This document shows positions 7,143 to 16,726 of a stretch of DNA of 64,000 nt, in pieces. The DNA is taken from positions 62,001 through 126,000 of the forward strand of contig NZ_LBNQ01000009.1 of the NCBI RefSeq assembly GCF_001005215.1, in the 5' to 3' direction. The position numbers and the translations under genes were made by a program. A model generated the notes under the pieces. That model was not told where the DNA came from and did not search any database. It worked only from the letters and a program-made list of their open reading frames with translations. This stretch comes from Lampropedia cohaerens (GTDB lineage Bacteria; Pseudomonadota; Gammaproteobacteria; Burkholderiales; Burkholderiaceae_C). Numbering within the stretch: position 1 is the first letter of the stretch; the number at the start of each line of letters is the position of its first letter.

Positions 7143-9875
7143 ATGGCCAATTTCCTTACCAAGCTTTTCGGCAGCCGCAACGACCGCCTGCTCAAACAGT
7201 ACCGCAAGACGGTGCAGCGCATCAATGCGATGGAGCCGGAGCTGGAAAAGCTCACCGACGAACAGTTGACTGCCAAGACTGCCGAGTTCAAGCAGCGCGT
7301 TGCCAATGGCGAATCGCTCGACCGCCTGCTGCCCGAGGCGTTCGCGGTCGTGCGCGAAGCCTCCAAGCGCGTGATGAAGATGCGCCACTTCGACGTGCAG
7401 CTCATTGGCGGCATGGCCCTGCACGAGGGCAAGATCGCCGAGATGCGCACGGGCGAGGGCAAGACGCTGACGTCCACGCTGCCGGTTTACCTCAACGCGC
7501 TGACGGGCGAAGGTGTGCACGTGGTCACCGTCAACGACTACCTGGCTCGGCGCGACGCCGAGTGGATGGGGCGGCTCTACAACTTCCTGGGTCTGACTGT
7601 CGGCGTGAATTTCTCCGGCCTGCCCAAGGAAGTCAAGCAGGCCGCCTACCGTGCCGACATCACCTACGGCACCAACAACGAGTATGGTTTCGACTACCTG
7701 CGCGACAACATGGTCTACGAGCGCAGCGACCGGGTGCAGCGCGGGCTGAACTTCGCCATCGTTGACGAGGTGGACTCCATCCTCATCGACGAGGCCCGGA
7801 CGCCACTGATCATCAGCGGCCCTGCCGAGGACAACACGCACATCTACCAGGTGATGAACACCATCGCGCCCAATCTGGTGCGGCAGGAGGGTGAGGCAGA
7901 TCCGCGCACGGGCGAGGGGGTGATCTCGCCGGGCGACTATACCGTCGACGAAAAGAGCCGGCAGGTTTACCTGACGGACCAGGGGTATGAAACGGCCGAG
8001 CGCATCCTGGCCGAGAAAGGCCTGCTGGCCGAGGGCACGTCGCTCTACGATCCCGGCAACATCATGCTGGTGCACCACCTCTACGCGGCGCTGCGGGCCC
8101 ACACGCTGTACAACCGTGACGAGCACTACGTGGTGCAAAACGGTGAGGTCATCATCGTCGACGAGTTCACCGGCCGCCTGATGGCGGGGCGCCGCTGGAG
8201 CGAGGGGCTACACCAGGCGGTCGAGGCCAAGGAAGGCGTGACCATCCAGGCCGAGAACACCACGATGGCCTCGATCACCTTCCAGAACTATTTCCGCATG
8301 TACAAGAAGCTGGCCGGCATGACCGGCACAGCCGACACGGAAGCTTACGAGTTCCAAGAAATCTACGGGCTGGAAACCGTCATCATTCCGCCCAACCGCA
8401 AGAGCCAGCGCGTCGATCAGCTCGACCGCGTCTACAAGACGACCAAGGAAAAGTACGCCGCAGCCATTGCCGACATCAAGGAGTGTCACGAACGTGGTCA
8501 GCCGGTGCTGGTGGGCACGAGCTCGATCGAGAATTCGGAAATCATCTCGCGCCTGCTCGACGAGGCCAAGCTGCCGCATCAGGTGCTCAACGCCAAGCAG
8601 CACGAGCGCGAGGCGGACATCATTGCGCAGGCGGGCCGCGAAGGCATGATCACCATTGCCACCAACATGGCAGGGCGCGGCACTGACATCGTGCTGGGCG
8701 GCAACATCGAGAAGGAAGTCGCCGCCATCGAGGCCGACGAGAGCCTGTCCGAAGCCGAGCGCCAGGCCCGCATTGAAGCCTTGCGCGAGCAATGGAAGAT
8801 TGACAACGCCCGCATCAAGGAGCTGGGCGGTCTGCGTATCATCGCCACCGAGCGCCATGAGTCGCGCCGCATCGACAACCAGTTGCGTGGCCGCGCAGGT
8901 CGCCAGGGCGATCCCGGTTCGTCGCGCTTTTACCTTAGCCTGGACGATCCGCTGATGCGCATTTTCGCGGGCGACCGCGTGCGTGCCATCATGGAGCGGC
9001 TCAAGATGCCCGAGGGCGAGGCCATTGAGGCTGGCATGGTCACGCGCAGCATCGAGTCGGCGCAGCGCAAGGTCGAGGCGCGCAACTTCGACATTCGCAA
9101 GCAGCTGCTCGACTATGACGACGTGGCCAACGAGCAGCGCAAGGTTATCTACGCGCAACGCAATGAAATCCTCGATGCCGAGGATGTGAGCGACACCATT
9201 GCAGCGATGCGTGAGTCGACCTTCACGGATCTCGTGCACCGTTATGTTCCGCCTGAATCCATGGAAGAGCAGTGGGATATCGCTGCACTTGATGCGGAGC
9301 TGGAAAAAGAGTGGGATCTGCCGCTGCAACTGGGCAAGATCGTCGAGGATTCCGACGCCATCACCGCCGAGGATATTCTCGAGCGGGTGCTCGCTGCTGC
9401 CAATGCCGCCTATGACACCAAGGTGCGCCTGGCTGGCCGGGCACAGTTCGGTCATTTCGAGCGCGTCGTGCTGCTGCAGACCTTCGACTCTGCATGGCGG
9501 GATCACCTCAGTGCGCTCGATTACCTGCGCCAGGGCATCCACCTGCGCGGATTTGCGCAGAAGCAGCCCAAGCAGGAATACAAGCGCGAGGCGTTCGAGC
9601 TGTTTCGCCTGATGATCAACAACGCCAGCGCCGACGTTACCCGTATCATCATGCGCGTGAAGATCCAGGATCCGGCGCAGGTTCAGCAGGCCGCCGAGCA
9701 GATCGAGAGTTCGGCCGAGGCGGTGGCGCAACGCGCCATCGATCAGAGTGTTGCCGCAAGCGCACAGGAGGCGCAGGCAAGCGCTGCTGCGCAGGTGCCG
9801 CGCGTGGGCCGCAACGACCCTTGCCCGTGCGGCAGTGGCAAGAAATACAAGCATTGCCACGGTCAGCTGCAGTAG
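7143..9875 (+). CDS. secA: Preprotein translocase ATPase SecA
   Basis: The 910-residue motor that pushes unfolded preproteins through SecYEG. The full-length architecture is present. The nucleotide-binding domain has MRTGEGKT near residue 105 and DEVDS near residue 210. The helicase motif [12 protein letters not shown] lies near residue 510. The helical scaffold/wing and a C-terminal SEC-C zinc motif [13 protein letters not shown], used for SecB and lipid contact, complete it. There is no recognisable Shine-Dalgarno sequence; a GC-rich hairpin and six T sit right before the ATG. It converges on cysK with a shared terminator. Confidence 0.99.
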   Translation: MANFLTKLFGSRNDRLLKQYRKTVQRINAMEPELEKLTDEQLTAKTAEFKQRVANGESLDRLLPEAFAVVREASKRVMKMRHFDVQLIGGMALHEGKIAEMRTGEGKTLTSTLPVYLNALTGEGVHVVTVNDYLARRDAEWMGRLYNFLGLTVGVNFSGLPKEVKQAAYRADITYGTNNEYGFDYLRDNMVYERSDRVQRGLNFAIVDEVDSILIDEARTPLIISGPAEDNTHIYQVMNTIAPNLVRQEGEADPRTGEGVISPGDYTVDEKSRQVYLTDQGYETAERILAEKGLLAEGTSLYDPGNIMLVHHLYAALRAHTLYNRDEHYVVQNGEVIIVDEFTGRLMAGRRWSEGLHQAVEAKEGVTIQAENTTMASITFQNYFRMYKKLAGMTGTADTEAYEFQEIYGLETVIIPPNRKSQRVDQLDRVYKTTKEKYAAAIADIKECHERGQPVLVGTSSIENSEIISRLLDEAKLPHQVLNAKQHEREADIIAQAGREGMITIATNMAGRGTDIVLGGNIEKEVAAIEADESLSEAERQARIEALREQWKIDNARIKELGGLRIIATERHESRRIDNQLRGRAGRQGDPGSSRFYLSLDDPLMRIFAGDRVRAIMERLKMPEGEAIEAGMVTRSIESAQRKVEARNFDIRKQLLDYDDVANEQRKVIYAQRNEILDAEDVSDTIAAMRESTFTDLVHRYVPPESMEEQWDIAALDAELEKEWDLPLQLGKIVEDSDAITAEDILERVLAAANAAYDTKVRLAGRAQFGHFERVVLLQTFDSAWRDHLSALDYLRQGIHLRGFAQKQPKQEYKREAFELFRLMINNASADVTRIIMRVKIQDPAQVQQAAEQIESSAEAVAQRAIDQSVAASAQEAQASAAAQVPRVGRNDPCPCGSGKKYKHCHGQLQ

Positions 9876-9925
9876 TGGCAGGAAGCTGACGGGCCAGCGG
9901 CGTGATGTACCGGCCCGGAAAAGAG

Positions 9926-9952
9926 AAAAGGCGCTTCGGAGAAGCGCCTTTT
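9926..9952. terminator. Bidirectional intrinsic terminator between secA and cysK
   Basis: GGCGCTTC (9930-9937), loop GGA, GAAGCGCC (9941-9948), flanked by AAAA on the left and TTTT on the right. The perfect 8-bp stem with T tracts on both strands suits the two convergent genes. Confidence 0.9.
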
Positions 9953-9972
9953 GCGTTGGGCCGTGCGGGCCG

Positions 9973-10893
9973 TCACGGCGTGGGCAGGAAGCCTTCGACC
10001 GAGAGGTAGCGCTCGCCCGTGTCGTAGTTGAAGCCCAGCACGCGCGCCCCTGCGGGCAGTTTGGGCAGCTGCTGGGCGATCGCTGCCAGCGTCGCGCCGG
10101 AGGAAATGCCCACCAGCAGGCCTTCCTCGCGGGCGCTGCGGCGCGCGTACTCCTTGGCATCCTCGCCATCGACCTGGATCACGCCATCGAGCAGGCTTGT
10201 ATCCAGGTTCTTGGGCACAAAGCCTGCACCGATGCCCTGGATGGGGTGTGGTGCGGGCTGTCCGCCGGAGATGACTGGCGACGCCGTCGGCTCCACGGCA
10301 AAAACCTTCAGCTGCGGCCACTTGGCCTTCAGCACCCGGGCCACGCCCGTCAGGTGGCCGCCAGTGCCCACGCCGGTGATGACGGCATCCAGCCCATCCG
10401 GAAAGTCCTGCAGGATTTCCTGCGCGGTGGTGCGCTCGTGCACGGCGATGTTGGCTGGATTTTCGAACTGCTGGGCAATCCAGGCACCAGGGGTTTGCGC
10501 CCGCAGTTCCTCGGCACGGGCAATGGCGCCTTTCATGCCCTTTTCCTTGGGCGTGAGATCGAAGCTGGCGCCATAGGCCAGGAACAGGCGGCGGCGCTCG
10601 ATCGACATGCTCTCGGGCATGACCAGAATCAGCTTGTAGCCCTTGACGGCAGCCACCATGGCCAAGCCCACCCCGGTATTGCCCGAGGTCGGCTCGATGA
10701 TGGTGCCGCCAGGCTGCAGCTGGCCGCTTCTCTCGGCCTCCTCGACCATCGCCAGCGCGATGCGGTCCTTGATCGATCCACCCGGGTTGGTGCGCTCGGA
10801 CTTGACCCAGACGTTGGCATCGGCGCCGAACAGCCGGTTGATGCGGATGTGCGGTGTGCGGCCGATGGTCTCAAGTACGTTCTGATAGGGCAT
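9973..10893 (-). CDS. cysK: Cysteine synthase (O-acetylserine sulfhydrylase)
   Basis: A 306-residue PLP enzyme that forms cysteine from O-acetylserine and sulfide. The Lys that binds PLP is in GGSIKDR near residue 42. The substrate-binding loop is PTSGNTG near residue 70, and the phosphate loop is [10 protein letters not shown] near residue 175. Length and motifs fit the CysK/CysM group; I favour CysK but cannot exclude CysM. It lies 30 bp downstream of dps on the same strand and may be co-transcribed with it. Confidence 0.92.
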   Translation of the reverse strand: MPYQNVLETIGRTPHIRINRLFGADANVWVKSERTNPGGSIKDRIALAMVEEAERSGQLQPGGTIIEPTSGNTGVGLAMVAAVKGYKLILVMPESMSIERRRLFLAYGASFDLTPKEKGMKGAIARAEELRAQTPGAWIAQQFENPANIAVHERTTAQEILQDFPDGLDAVITGVGTGGHLTGVARVLKAKWPQLKVFAVEPTASPVISGGQPAPHPIQGIGAGFVPKNLDTSLLDGVIQVDGEDAKEYARRSAREEGLLVGISSGATLAAIAQQLPKLPAGARVLGFNYDTGERYLSVEGFLPTP

Positions 10894-10923
10894 GCGATGA
10901 ACTCCTTGTGTGGATAGGGCAGA

Positions 10924-11460
10924 TTACTGTTCGACCAGCAGCGAGCGCAGCATCCAGGCCGTTTGCTCGTGTACCGTCAAGCGTTGCGTGAGCAGGTCGG
11001 CCGTGGGCTCGTCGCCGGCCTTGTCGGCCACCGGAAAGAGCTCGCGCGCTGTGCGGGCCACGGCCTCATGGCCCTCGACGAGGATGCGCACCATCTCCAG
11101 CGCGGCGGGCGGTTGCTGGGGCACGTCCGCCAGCGAGGTCAGCTGGCTGTACGCGGCATACGAGCCGGGCGCGTAGTGGCCCAGCGAGCGGATGCGTTCG
11201 GCAATTGGGTCAACGGCATTCCACAGCTCGGTGTACTGGTCCATGAACATGCTGTGCAGCGTGTTGAACATCGGCCCTGTGACGTTCCAGTGGAAGTTGT
11301 GGGTAGTCAGGTACAGCGTGTAGGTATCGGCCAGCAGCCGCGCAAGACCCTGGGCAATGGCGGCACGGTCCTTCTCGTTGATACCGATATTGATGGCTGG
11401 TGCACTGACAAGCGTGTGCTTGGCGCTGGCGGATTTGGTGGTTCGAGTGGTTTTGGCCAT
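10924..11460 (-). CDS. dps: Dps-family DNA-binding ferritin
   Basis: A 178-residue subunit of the dodecameric mini-ferritin that oxidises Fe2+ with H2O2 and coats DNA. The ferroxidase-centre region is visible in [13 protein letters not shown] and [12 protein letters not shown]. The N-terminal tail is Lys/Thr/Ser-rich, as in DNA-binding members. The start ATG 11460 follows AAGGAG; the longer frame lacks support. oxyR lies immediately upstream on the same strand, and a 28-bp palindrome lies in the dps promoter region, so peroxide induction by OxyR is likely. Confidence 0.95.
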   Translation of the reverse strand: MAKTTRTTKSASAKHTLVSAPAINIGINEKDRAAIAQGLARLLADTYTLYLTTHNFHWNVTGPMFNTLHSMFMDQYTELWNAVDPIAERIRSLGHYAPGSYAAYSQLTSLADVPQQPPAALEMVRILVEGHEAVARTARELFPVADKAGDEPTADLLTQRLTVHEQTAWMLRSLLVEQ

Positions 11461-11538
11461 GATGGACTCCTTGGTGAAATGACTGCAGGTGTACACGCGC
11501 ACAGGACTATCTGCCTGCCACGCCGCGCGTTTTCAACC

Positions 11539-11610
11539 TTTATACCAACAGTTAGAGTCAATGCGGCTGTGAGGTTTCCTTCTGGCGGTTGATTGCATCA
11601 ATCTCCGCCA
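11539..11610 (-). promoter_or_regulatory. dps promoter and candidate OxyR site
   Basis: A near-perfect palindrome at 11583-11610 has outer arms TGGCGG/CCGCCA and an inner ATTG-N-CAAT core. Read on the minus strand, a -10-like TATAAA (11539-11544) follows, with no good -35 at the right spacing, as expected for an activator-dependent promoter. The palindrome centre is about 60 bp upstream of the likely transcription start. Assignment to OxyR is inference from the neighbouring genes. Confidence 0.5.
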
Positions 11611-11652
11611 TAGCCTGTGGCTTTGGCGCGCGCAGGCGCGGTGTCGCTGACG

Positions 11653-12624
11653 CTACAGTCGAATCACGCCGGGCAGTTCGCAGGCAAATACGGCATTGCG
11701 CAGGGCGGCAATGGCTTCATAGCGTGTGAAGCTGCGGCGCCACACCAGTACGACCCGGCGCGACGGAGGGGCATGGCGGCCGTCGTCCTCAATGGGTAGA
11801 TAGCGGATGTTGGCAGCCTCGGGCGGCTGGCTGGCGGCGACCTGCGGGGATGCGCCCGGAGCCAGTGCATCGGGCACGGCCAGCCGGGGCACCAGCGTCA
11901 CACCCATGCCTGCGGCCACCATGTGCTTGATGGTCTCCAGCGAGGAGCCCTCAAACGACTTCTGAATGCCGTCGCCGTCCGAAAAGCGTGCGAACTCCGG
12001 GCAGACCTGCAGCACGTGGTCACGAAAGCAGTGGCCCGCGCCCAGCAGCAGCATGTTCTGCTGCTTGAGCTCGCTGGTGGTAATGCTGTCCTTGCGTGCC
12101 AGCGGGCTGCGCGCAGGCACGGCTGCCAGAAACGGCTCGTCGTACAGCGGCGCAACAGCCAGGTTTGTCTCGGGAAACGGCTCGGCGAGGATGGCGCAGT
12201 CGATTTCGCCCACGCGCAGCATTTCCAGCAGCCGGGTCGTGAAGTTCTCCTGCAGCATCAGGGGCATCTGCGGCGTGCGCGCGATGACCTGCTGCACCAG
12301 CTGCGGTAGCAGGTACGGGCCGATGGTGTAGATCACCCCCAGGCGCAGCGGGCCGTTGAGCGGGTCGGCACTGCTCTGCGCAATCTCCTTGAGCAGATGC
12401 GCTTGGTCCAGCACATTCTGGGCCTGCTCGACAAGCTTTTCTCCCAGCGGCGTGACGGTGACCTCGCCGGAGCTGCGCTCGAAGATCTTGACGCCCAGCT
12501 CGTCCTCAAGCTTTTTGACCGCGACCGACAGTGTGGGTTGCGAGACGAAGCAGGCCTCGGCTGCGCGGCCGAAGTGGCGCTCGCGCGCAACGGCGATGAT
12601 GTATTTGAGTTCGGTCAGCGTCAT
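11653..12624 (-). CDS. oxyR: OxyR, peroxide-sensing LysR-type regulator
   Basis: A 323-residue LysR-family regulator with the N-terminal winged HTH (about residues 1-60, FGRAAEACFVSQPTLS) and a periplasmic-binding-type sensor domain. The redox cysteines are exactly at C199 and C208 in LLGAGHCFRDHVLQVC, the positions that form the peroxide-induced disulfide in E. coli OxyR. It begins 15 bp after the amidotransferase stop and is followed by dps. Confidence 0.96.
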   Translation of the reverse strand: MTLTELKYIIAVARERHFGRAAEACFVSQPTLSVAVKKLEDELGVKIFERSSGEVTVTPLGEKLVEQAQNVLDQAHLLKEIAQSSADPLNGPLRLGVIYTIGPYLLPQLVQQVIARTPQMPLMLQENFTTRLLEMLRVGEIDCAILAEPFPETNLAVAPLYDEPFLAAVPARSPLARKDSITTSELKQQNMLLLGAGHCFRDHVLQVCPEFARFSDGDGIQKSFEGSSLETIKHMVAAGMGVTLVPRLAVPDALAPGASPQVAASQPPEAANIRYLPIEDDGRHAPPSRRVVLVWRRSFTRYEAIAALRNAVFACELPGVIRL

Positions 12625-12639
12625 TGCGCGTGGCTGGGT

Positions 12640-13407
12640 TCAGAAGTCCTGGTGCACACCGTCGACGAACACCTTGAGCTCGCCCGGCGCAAATGGCGTC
12701 CACTGCTCGTTCTGCGTCAGCGGTGTCGTCACCACGAGGGCCATGCGGTCGTCCCGGCTGTTGCGCTGGGAAAAGTCGATGCTCAGGTCCTGGTCGCTCA
12801 GCGTGACTTTGGAGAACGGCCAGGCCCGCTCGGTATAGCACAGGTGGGTGGTCGCATGGGCCCACAGCGCGTCGCCGTTGGAGAGCAGGAAGTTGAACGT
12901 GCCGTGGCGCGCAATGCGTGCGGCCAGCTCGCGCAGCGTCAGCGTCATTTCGCGGATGCTTGGCACGCCGGCATGCGATTTGGACAGCTCCTGCATGATC
13001 CAGCAGAAGGCCAGCTCGCTGTCGGTCGTGCCCACCGGACGGAAATGGCTGTGCAGCCGGGGGGCAAAGTCCTTCAGGTCACCATTGTGGGCAAAGACCC
13101 AGTAGTTGCCCCACAGCTCGCGCACGAACGGATGGCAGTTGGGCAGGTTGACTACACCTTGCGTCGCTTTGCGGATGTGGGCAATGACGTTGGTGCTCTT
13201 GATGGGGTAGTTGCGGATCAGCTCAGCCACCGGCGAGGCGATGGCACTTTGATGGTCGACGAAGTGGCGCACACCATGGTCTTCGAAAAACGCAATGCCC
13301 CAGCCGTCGACATGGTCGCCCGTTCTGCCCGCGCGCTGCGCAAATCCGGTAAAGCTGAAGGTCAGATCAGTCGGATTCTTGGCATTCATTCCAAGCAGTT
13401 GGCACAT
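12640..13407 (-). CDS. Class II glutamine amidotransferase, YafJ-like
   Basis: A 255-residue Ntn-type glutaminase domain. With the start at ATG 13407 the protein begins MCQLLGMN, placing the nucleophile Cys at position 2 after Met removal; the 13-residue longer frame would bury it. Other family features are DHVDGWGIAFF, IAHIRKAT and FAHNGDL, the last forming the oxyanion-hole region. It is a stand-alone domain with no synthase partner, as in E. coli YafJ. The acceptor is unknown. oxyR follows after 15 bp, so they may share a transcript. Confidence 0.88.
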   Translation of the reverse strand: MCQLLGMNAKNPTDLTFSFTGFAQRAGRTGDHVDGWGIAFFEDHGVRHFVDHQSAIASPVAELIRNYPIKSTNVIAHIRKATQGVVNLPNCHPFVRELWGNYWVFAHNGDLKDFAPRLHSHFRPVGTTDSELAFCWIMQELSKSHAGVPSIREMTLTLRELAARIARHGTFNFLLSNGDALWAHATTHLCYTERAWPFSKVTLSDQDLSIDFSQRNSRDDRMALVVTTPLTQNEQWTPFAPGELKVFVDGVHQDF

Positions 13408-13508
13408 GGCAGGCAGGCGTTCCTCAAATGGCGTAATTGGCAGCAATGATACCCGTCCGTAGGAATTTGATGACGTCTGTTACAACGCATCGCCTTCCCA
13501 AGGGGCGA

Positions 13509-14030
13509 TCAACGCATCTTTCGTCCCAGTAGCACCAGCAGGGCGCCGCCAAGAAGGGGCAGCCATACCGTGAATACCTCGTTCCTGAGCACGGCCAGCC
13601 CCCGCGCGGAGAAGAAGCTGTCAGCGCGCACGGGCGAAATCAGGATGAATTGCCAAGGGCTGAGATAGCGCGTGCCGTCAAATGGCCACAGCAGAGGCAC
13701 GCCATAACGCCCGGTGGTGCAGGCATCCAGCAGCGGATGGGAAAAGCAACAGACGAACATCCACAGCCATGCCTTCCACCATGCGATGCCCCAGCGCCTG
13801 GCAAAGCCGACGCCGATGCAGCCGATGGCCAGCGCGAAGCCGATGGAATGAGTCAGGCCACGATGGTCCCAGAGGCCTTCGAGGCGAATGCCGAACTGGC
13901 GCGGGATGCCATCGAAGTCCGGCAGTACCGAGGCGAGCATGCCCAGCAGCAGCATGGAGGCGGGAATGCGGGCCCCGGCAGCGACCTTGGCGGCCACCGG
14001 AACGGCAATGTGCGAGAAGATGGTCGGCAT
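13509..14030 (-). CDS. YdjM/YbcI-like inner-membrane metal-dependent hydrolase family protein
   Basis: A 173-residue membrane protein with four or five hydrophobic segments and the conserved histidine motifs of this family: the N-terminal MPTIFSHIAVP, DFDGIPRQFG, HRGLTHS, and HPLLDACTTGRYG followed by SPVRADSFF. The hydrolase label is a family prediction; no substrate is known. In E. coli ydjM is an SOS gene, but I see no SOS box here. It starts 14 bp after the stop of the preceding UDG-like gene and is probably the last gene of the HAD-rimI-UDG-like set. Confidence 0.8.
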   Translation of the reverse strand: MPTIFSHIAVPVAAKVAAGARIPASMLLLGMLASVLPDFDGIPRQFGIRLEGLWDHRGLTHSIGFALAIGCIGVGFARRWGIAWWKAWLWMFVCCFSHPLLDACTTGRYGVPLLWPFDGTRYLSPWQFILISPVRADSFFSARGLAVLRNEVFTVWLPLLGGALLVLLGRKMR

Positions 14031-14044
14031 GGCAAGTAAGCTGG

Positions 14045-14839
14045 CTAATTGCCCTCGGCAAGTCCGTGCATGGCGCGCAGCGCACGCTTGAGGTCCTGCC
14101 AGACCTGCTGCTTGGAGTGCTGCGCGCGCAGCAGCCGGGTCGGGCTGTCGGTGACCTGTACGACGGCTGAGCCCAGCTGCCGCGTCTGCTGGCGCAGGGT
14201 TGCCAGGCCGGCGCGTTCGCCCAGCAACGCCTGGCAGGCATGGCGGCCCATGACGAGCACGATGTGCGCGCCAAGCCGTGCCGCCTCGGCCTCGGCCGTT
14301 GGTGCCTCGGCAGCGGGTTCGGCGGCGTCGGCGGGACGCACCAGACTGAGCCAGACCTGCGCCCGCCCGGGCAGGCCCATGGCGCGCAGCATGTTCATCA
14401 GCAGCTGGCGCGCCGCGTCGGCGGCATCGGGAACGAGCTGCCAGTCATCGGCAACAATCCACCAGCGCGGCAGCACCGCGTTGGAAGCTGCGGTCTGCAT
14501 TGAGGCGGGCGCGGGCAAATCCAACGGTGCCGGGTCCGACCAGTGCCACTGTTCCATGGCCGGCAGTTGCGTGGCTGCTGGCCGCGGCGATTCGGCCGCA
14601 GCGCGAGCTGGGGCAACGGTATGGGAGGGCGCGCCAGAAGCAGGCGCAGCCTGCGGGGCTGGCGTGCGGACGACGGCCTGCTCCGCAGCGGCGGCATCGG
14701 GCCTGAGGAGGGCCTGTGGCGATGGCGAAGCCGCTGCTCCCTGTGCTGCCGCCGGTGGTTGCCACCATGGCTCCAGCCCCATGGCCTTGAGCATGGCCAT
14801 GCGACGGCTGTCGAGTTGGAGGGAGGTGGAGGCGTTCAT
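14045..14839 (-). CDS. Degenerate uracil-DNA glycosylase-like protein (family 4 fold, active-site motifs lost)
   Basis: 264 residues. The first 25 match the opening of betaproteobacterial family 4 UDG proteins (RRMAMLKAMGLEPWW). A Pro/Ala-rich linker of about 80 residues follows, then a recognisable UDG core: LLMNMLRAMGL, AHIVLVMGRHACQALLG and a C-terminal KQQVWQDLKRAL. The catalytic GEAPG-type motif is replaced by VADDW, the four Fe-S cysteines are absent, and the HP-type second motif reads DSPTRLL. The usual rimI-UDG gene order is kept. I infer a non-catalytic paralogue. The start is uncertain (14839 or 14875). Confidence 0.65.
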   Translation of the reverse strand: MNASTSLQLDSRRMAMLKAMGLEPWWQPPAAAQGAAASPSPQALLRPDAAAAEQAVVRTPAPQAAPASGAPSHTVAPARAAAESPRPAATQLPAMEQWHWSDPAPLDLPAPASMQTAASNAVLPRWWIVADDWQLVPDAADAARQLLMNMLRAMGLPGRAQVWLSLVRPADAAEPAAEAPTAEAEAARLGAHIVLVMGRHACQALLGERAGLATLRQQTRQLGSAVVQVTDSPTRLLRAQHSKQQVWQDLKRALRAMHGLAEGN

Positions 14840-14913
14840 GGGCGGCAGTGACGGGCAGCATGCCATTGTAGGCAAAGCCGCGCAGCTGGCGGCCAGTGGG
14901 GGCTGTGGGGCTG

Positions 14914-15408
14914 TCAGCCAGGAGGCGCGGCGTCCAGCGGCTTGCGCATGACCAGCGCATGTTCGCGCTGCTGCGCGCCCGGCGGCGGCGCATAGTAATG
15001 CTTGCGCACGGCAACATCCAGATAGCCCGCGCGGCGGTAGAGGTGCTGGGCGGCGAGGTTGCTCTGGCGCACTTCCAGCCAGATCTGCCGGGCCCCCTGG
15101 CCCAGTGCCCAGGTGTCAAGGGCGTGCAGCAGCAGCCGGCCAAGGCCCTGGCCGCGCCGCTGGGGATGGACGGTGACGTTGAGCAGGTGCGCTTCCTCGA
15201 CCCCTGCCAGGGCCACAAGGTAGGCGACGATGCGATTGCCGTGCAGCAGCAGGGGCATGTAGCAGCCGGTCTGGATGGAGTCGATGAAATTGCCGCTGGT
15301 CCACGGGTCGCTGTGGCTGGCCTGCTCGATGGCCACGACCTGTGGCACATCCTCCAAGCGCATGGCGCGCGATTGCAGTGGTGCTTCGGGCGCGTCTGCG
15401 TGATTCAT
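14914..15408 (-). CDS. rimI: Ribosomal protein S18-alanine N-acetyltransferase
   Basis: A 164-residue GNAT enzyme that acetylates the N-terminal Ala of ribosomal protein S18. The acetyl-CoA loop RRGQGLGR lies near residue 87, preceded by the beta-strand LLNVTVHP, and the C-terminal AGYLDVAVRKHYY is typical of RimI. Its ATG overlaps the stop of the HAD gene by 4 bp, indicating translational coupling. Normally tsaB precedes rimI; here a HAD phosphatase does. Confidence 0.92.
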   Translation of the reverse strand: MNHADAPEAPLQSRAMRLEDVPQVVAIEQASHSDPWTSGNFIDSIQTGCYMPLLLHGNRIVAYLVALAGVEEAHLLNVTVHPQRRGQGLGRLLLHALDTWALGQGARQIWLEVRQSNLAAQHLYRRAGYLDVAVRKHYYAPPPGAQQREHALVMRKPLDAAPPG

Positions 15409-16229
15409 GCGTTGCAGGCAGTCTTGCGTGCTGCAAGCAGGGCATGCGCCATCTCGGCAAAGCCCGCTCCGCGCGCCTGCCGCGTGACGTAGCGCGGCAA
15501 ATACCGCATGTGCGGCGCAAACCGCGCGATGTTGGCCACGCCAACGCTGTTGGGGAAGTGCTCGAACATCCGTTCGTCATTGGTGGAATCGCCGATGTAC
15601 ACCCACTGCGCCAGTTCCTGCGCAAGGGCGCGCCCGAGCAGCTGGCGCACGATCCAGTTGGCGCCCAGCCATTTGTCGTGCGTGCCGAACCAGCCATTGA
15701 TGTGGATCGAGCTGACCGTTGCCTGCATGCCTGCCTGGCGCATGCGCTGCACGACCTGCGCAATGGCCGCTGCATCCAGATGGTGATGCTCGCTGTGGTC
15801 AAAGGCGATGTCGCATTCGCGTCCGTTGCTGTCGCTGGCGAGCCGGGCTTGCGGTATAGCGCGCTGGATGTCGGCGACAACCGCCTGCATGCGCTGGTGG
15901 TTGCGCGCGCGCGTGGCCGCATCCTGCTGGTAGTACTTCCTGATGGGTGGATCTGCCGCATCGACTGCTTCGCTGCTGGGCACGAAAGCGACTGCACCGT
16001 TTTCCGCCACCAGCGCGTGGAGCGGCCATTCGGCGGCAAATGCGGCGCTCCAGCCCGCAGGCCGGCCGGTGATGGCAATGAGCGTCAGCCCGGCGGCACG
16101 CAACGCCCGCAGGGCCGACAGCGCTGCAGGCGCAATGGCACCATCGGCCGTCAGGGTGTCATCGATGTCGGTCATCACCCCGGTGATGCCACGGCGTGCG
16201 GCCAGCGGCCAGCGCGAGAGTGAAAGCAT
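15405..16229 (-). CDS. HAD-superfamily (Cof/IIB-type) phosphatase
   Basis: A 274-residue hydrolase with motif I DIDDTLT near residue 20, motif II ITGRPAGW, and motif IV GDSTNDERMF near residue 215. A C2-type cap lies between. Related enzymes dephosphorylate sugar phosphates, but the substrate cannot be read from sequence. The start ATG 16229 is chosen because the protein then begins shortly before motif I; the 38-residue longer frame has no support. It overlaps rimI by 4 bp. Confidence 0.85.
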   Translation of the reverse strand: MLSLSRWPLAARRGITGVMTDIDDTLTADGAIAPAALSALRALRAAGLTLIAITGRPAGWSAAFAAEWPLHALVAENGAVAFVPSSEAVDAADPPIRKYYQQDAATRARNHQRMQAVVADIQRAIPQARLASDSNGRECDIAFDHSEHHHLDAAAIAQVVQRMRQAGMQATVSSIHINGWFGTHDKWLGANWIVRQLLGRALAQELAQWVYIGDSTNDERMFEHFPNSVGVANIARFAPHMRYLPRYVTRQARGAGFAEMAHALLAARKTACNA

Positions 16230-16300
16230 GGCCTGAAAACGGCGAAAGGGAGAAATTATGTCAAATTTGTGACAGCTGGTGTCAGAGGAAATATCCCAAC

Positions 16301-16328
16301 TTGATTGGCTGCGCGGCAATTCTAGGAT
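16301..16328 (+). promoter_or_regulatory. Promoter of the ComEA-like gene
   Basis: TTGATT (16301-16306), a 16-bp spacer, TAGGAT (16323-16328). It would start transcription about 25 nt before the AAGGAG of the downstream gene. Confidence 0.5.
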
Positions 16329-16361
16329 GAGCGCCCTGTCCAATCATTGAAGGAGCATGAA

Positions 16362-16646
16362 ATGCTGAAAAAACTTTCGGCCCTCTTGCTGCTGTGGGCC
16401 TCAATGACGGCGGCGCTTGCGGTGGACGCCAATCAGGCCAGCGCGCAAGAGCTTACGCAGATCAAGGGCATCGGCGAGGCGACGGCCGAGCGCATCATCG
16501 AGGAGCGCGAAAAGGCCGCGTTTGCGGATTGGGAGGACTTCATTGAGCGCGTCAAGGGCGTTGGCGAGAAGAAGGCGAAAAGTCTTTCGGACGCTGGCCT
16601 GACGGTCGGTGGCCAGTCCCTGGAGGGCCCGGCAACAGGCAATTGA
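16362..16646 (+). CDS. ComEA-like helix-hairpin-helix DNA-binding protein
   Basis: A 94-residue secreted protein. Residues 1-21 form a signal peptide (LLLLWASMTAALA). The rest is a double helix-hairpin-helix module: LTQIKGIGEATAERIIEERE and FIERVKGVGEKKAKSLSDAG. ComEA proteins bind incoming DNA in the periplasm during transformation. It is a single-domain member standing alone. The start ATG 16362 has AAGGAG 7 nt upstream. Confidence 0.88.
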   Translation: MLKKLSALLLLWASMTAALAVDANQASAQELTQIKGIGEATAERIIEEREKAAFADWEDFIERVKGVGEKKAKSLSDAGLTVGGQSLEGPATGN

Positions 16647-16726
16647 CGGCACTTGCGCTTGCGGCCCCTTGGGCCAGTGACTGCGGCCCGCCGGTTGGCG
16701 GGCCTTCTCATGCCACGCAGCTGGCG

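Noticed and set aside
8208-10169. Long minus-strand open frame opposite secA and similar long frames opposite clpB, nrdE and imuB-dnaE2
   Set aside because: They are codon-bias shadows of the real genes, rich in His, Gln, Arg and Ala and without domain features.
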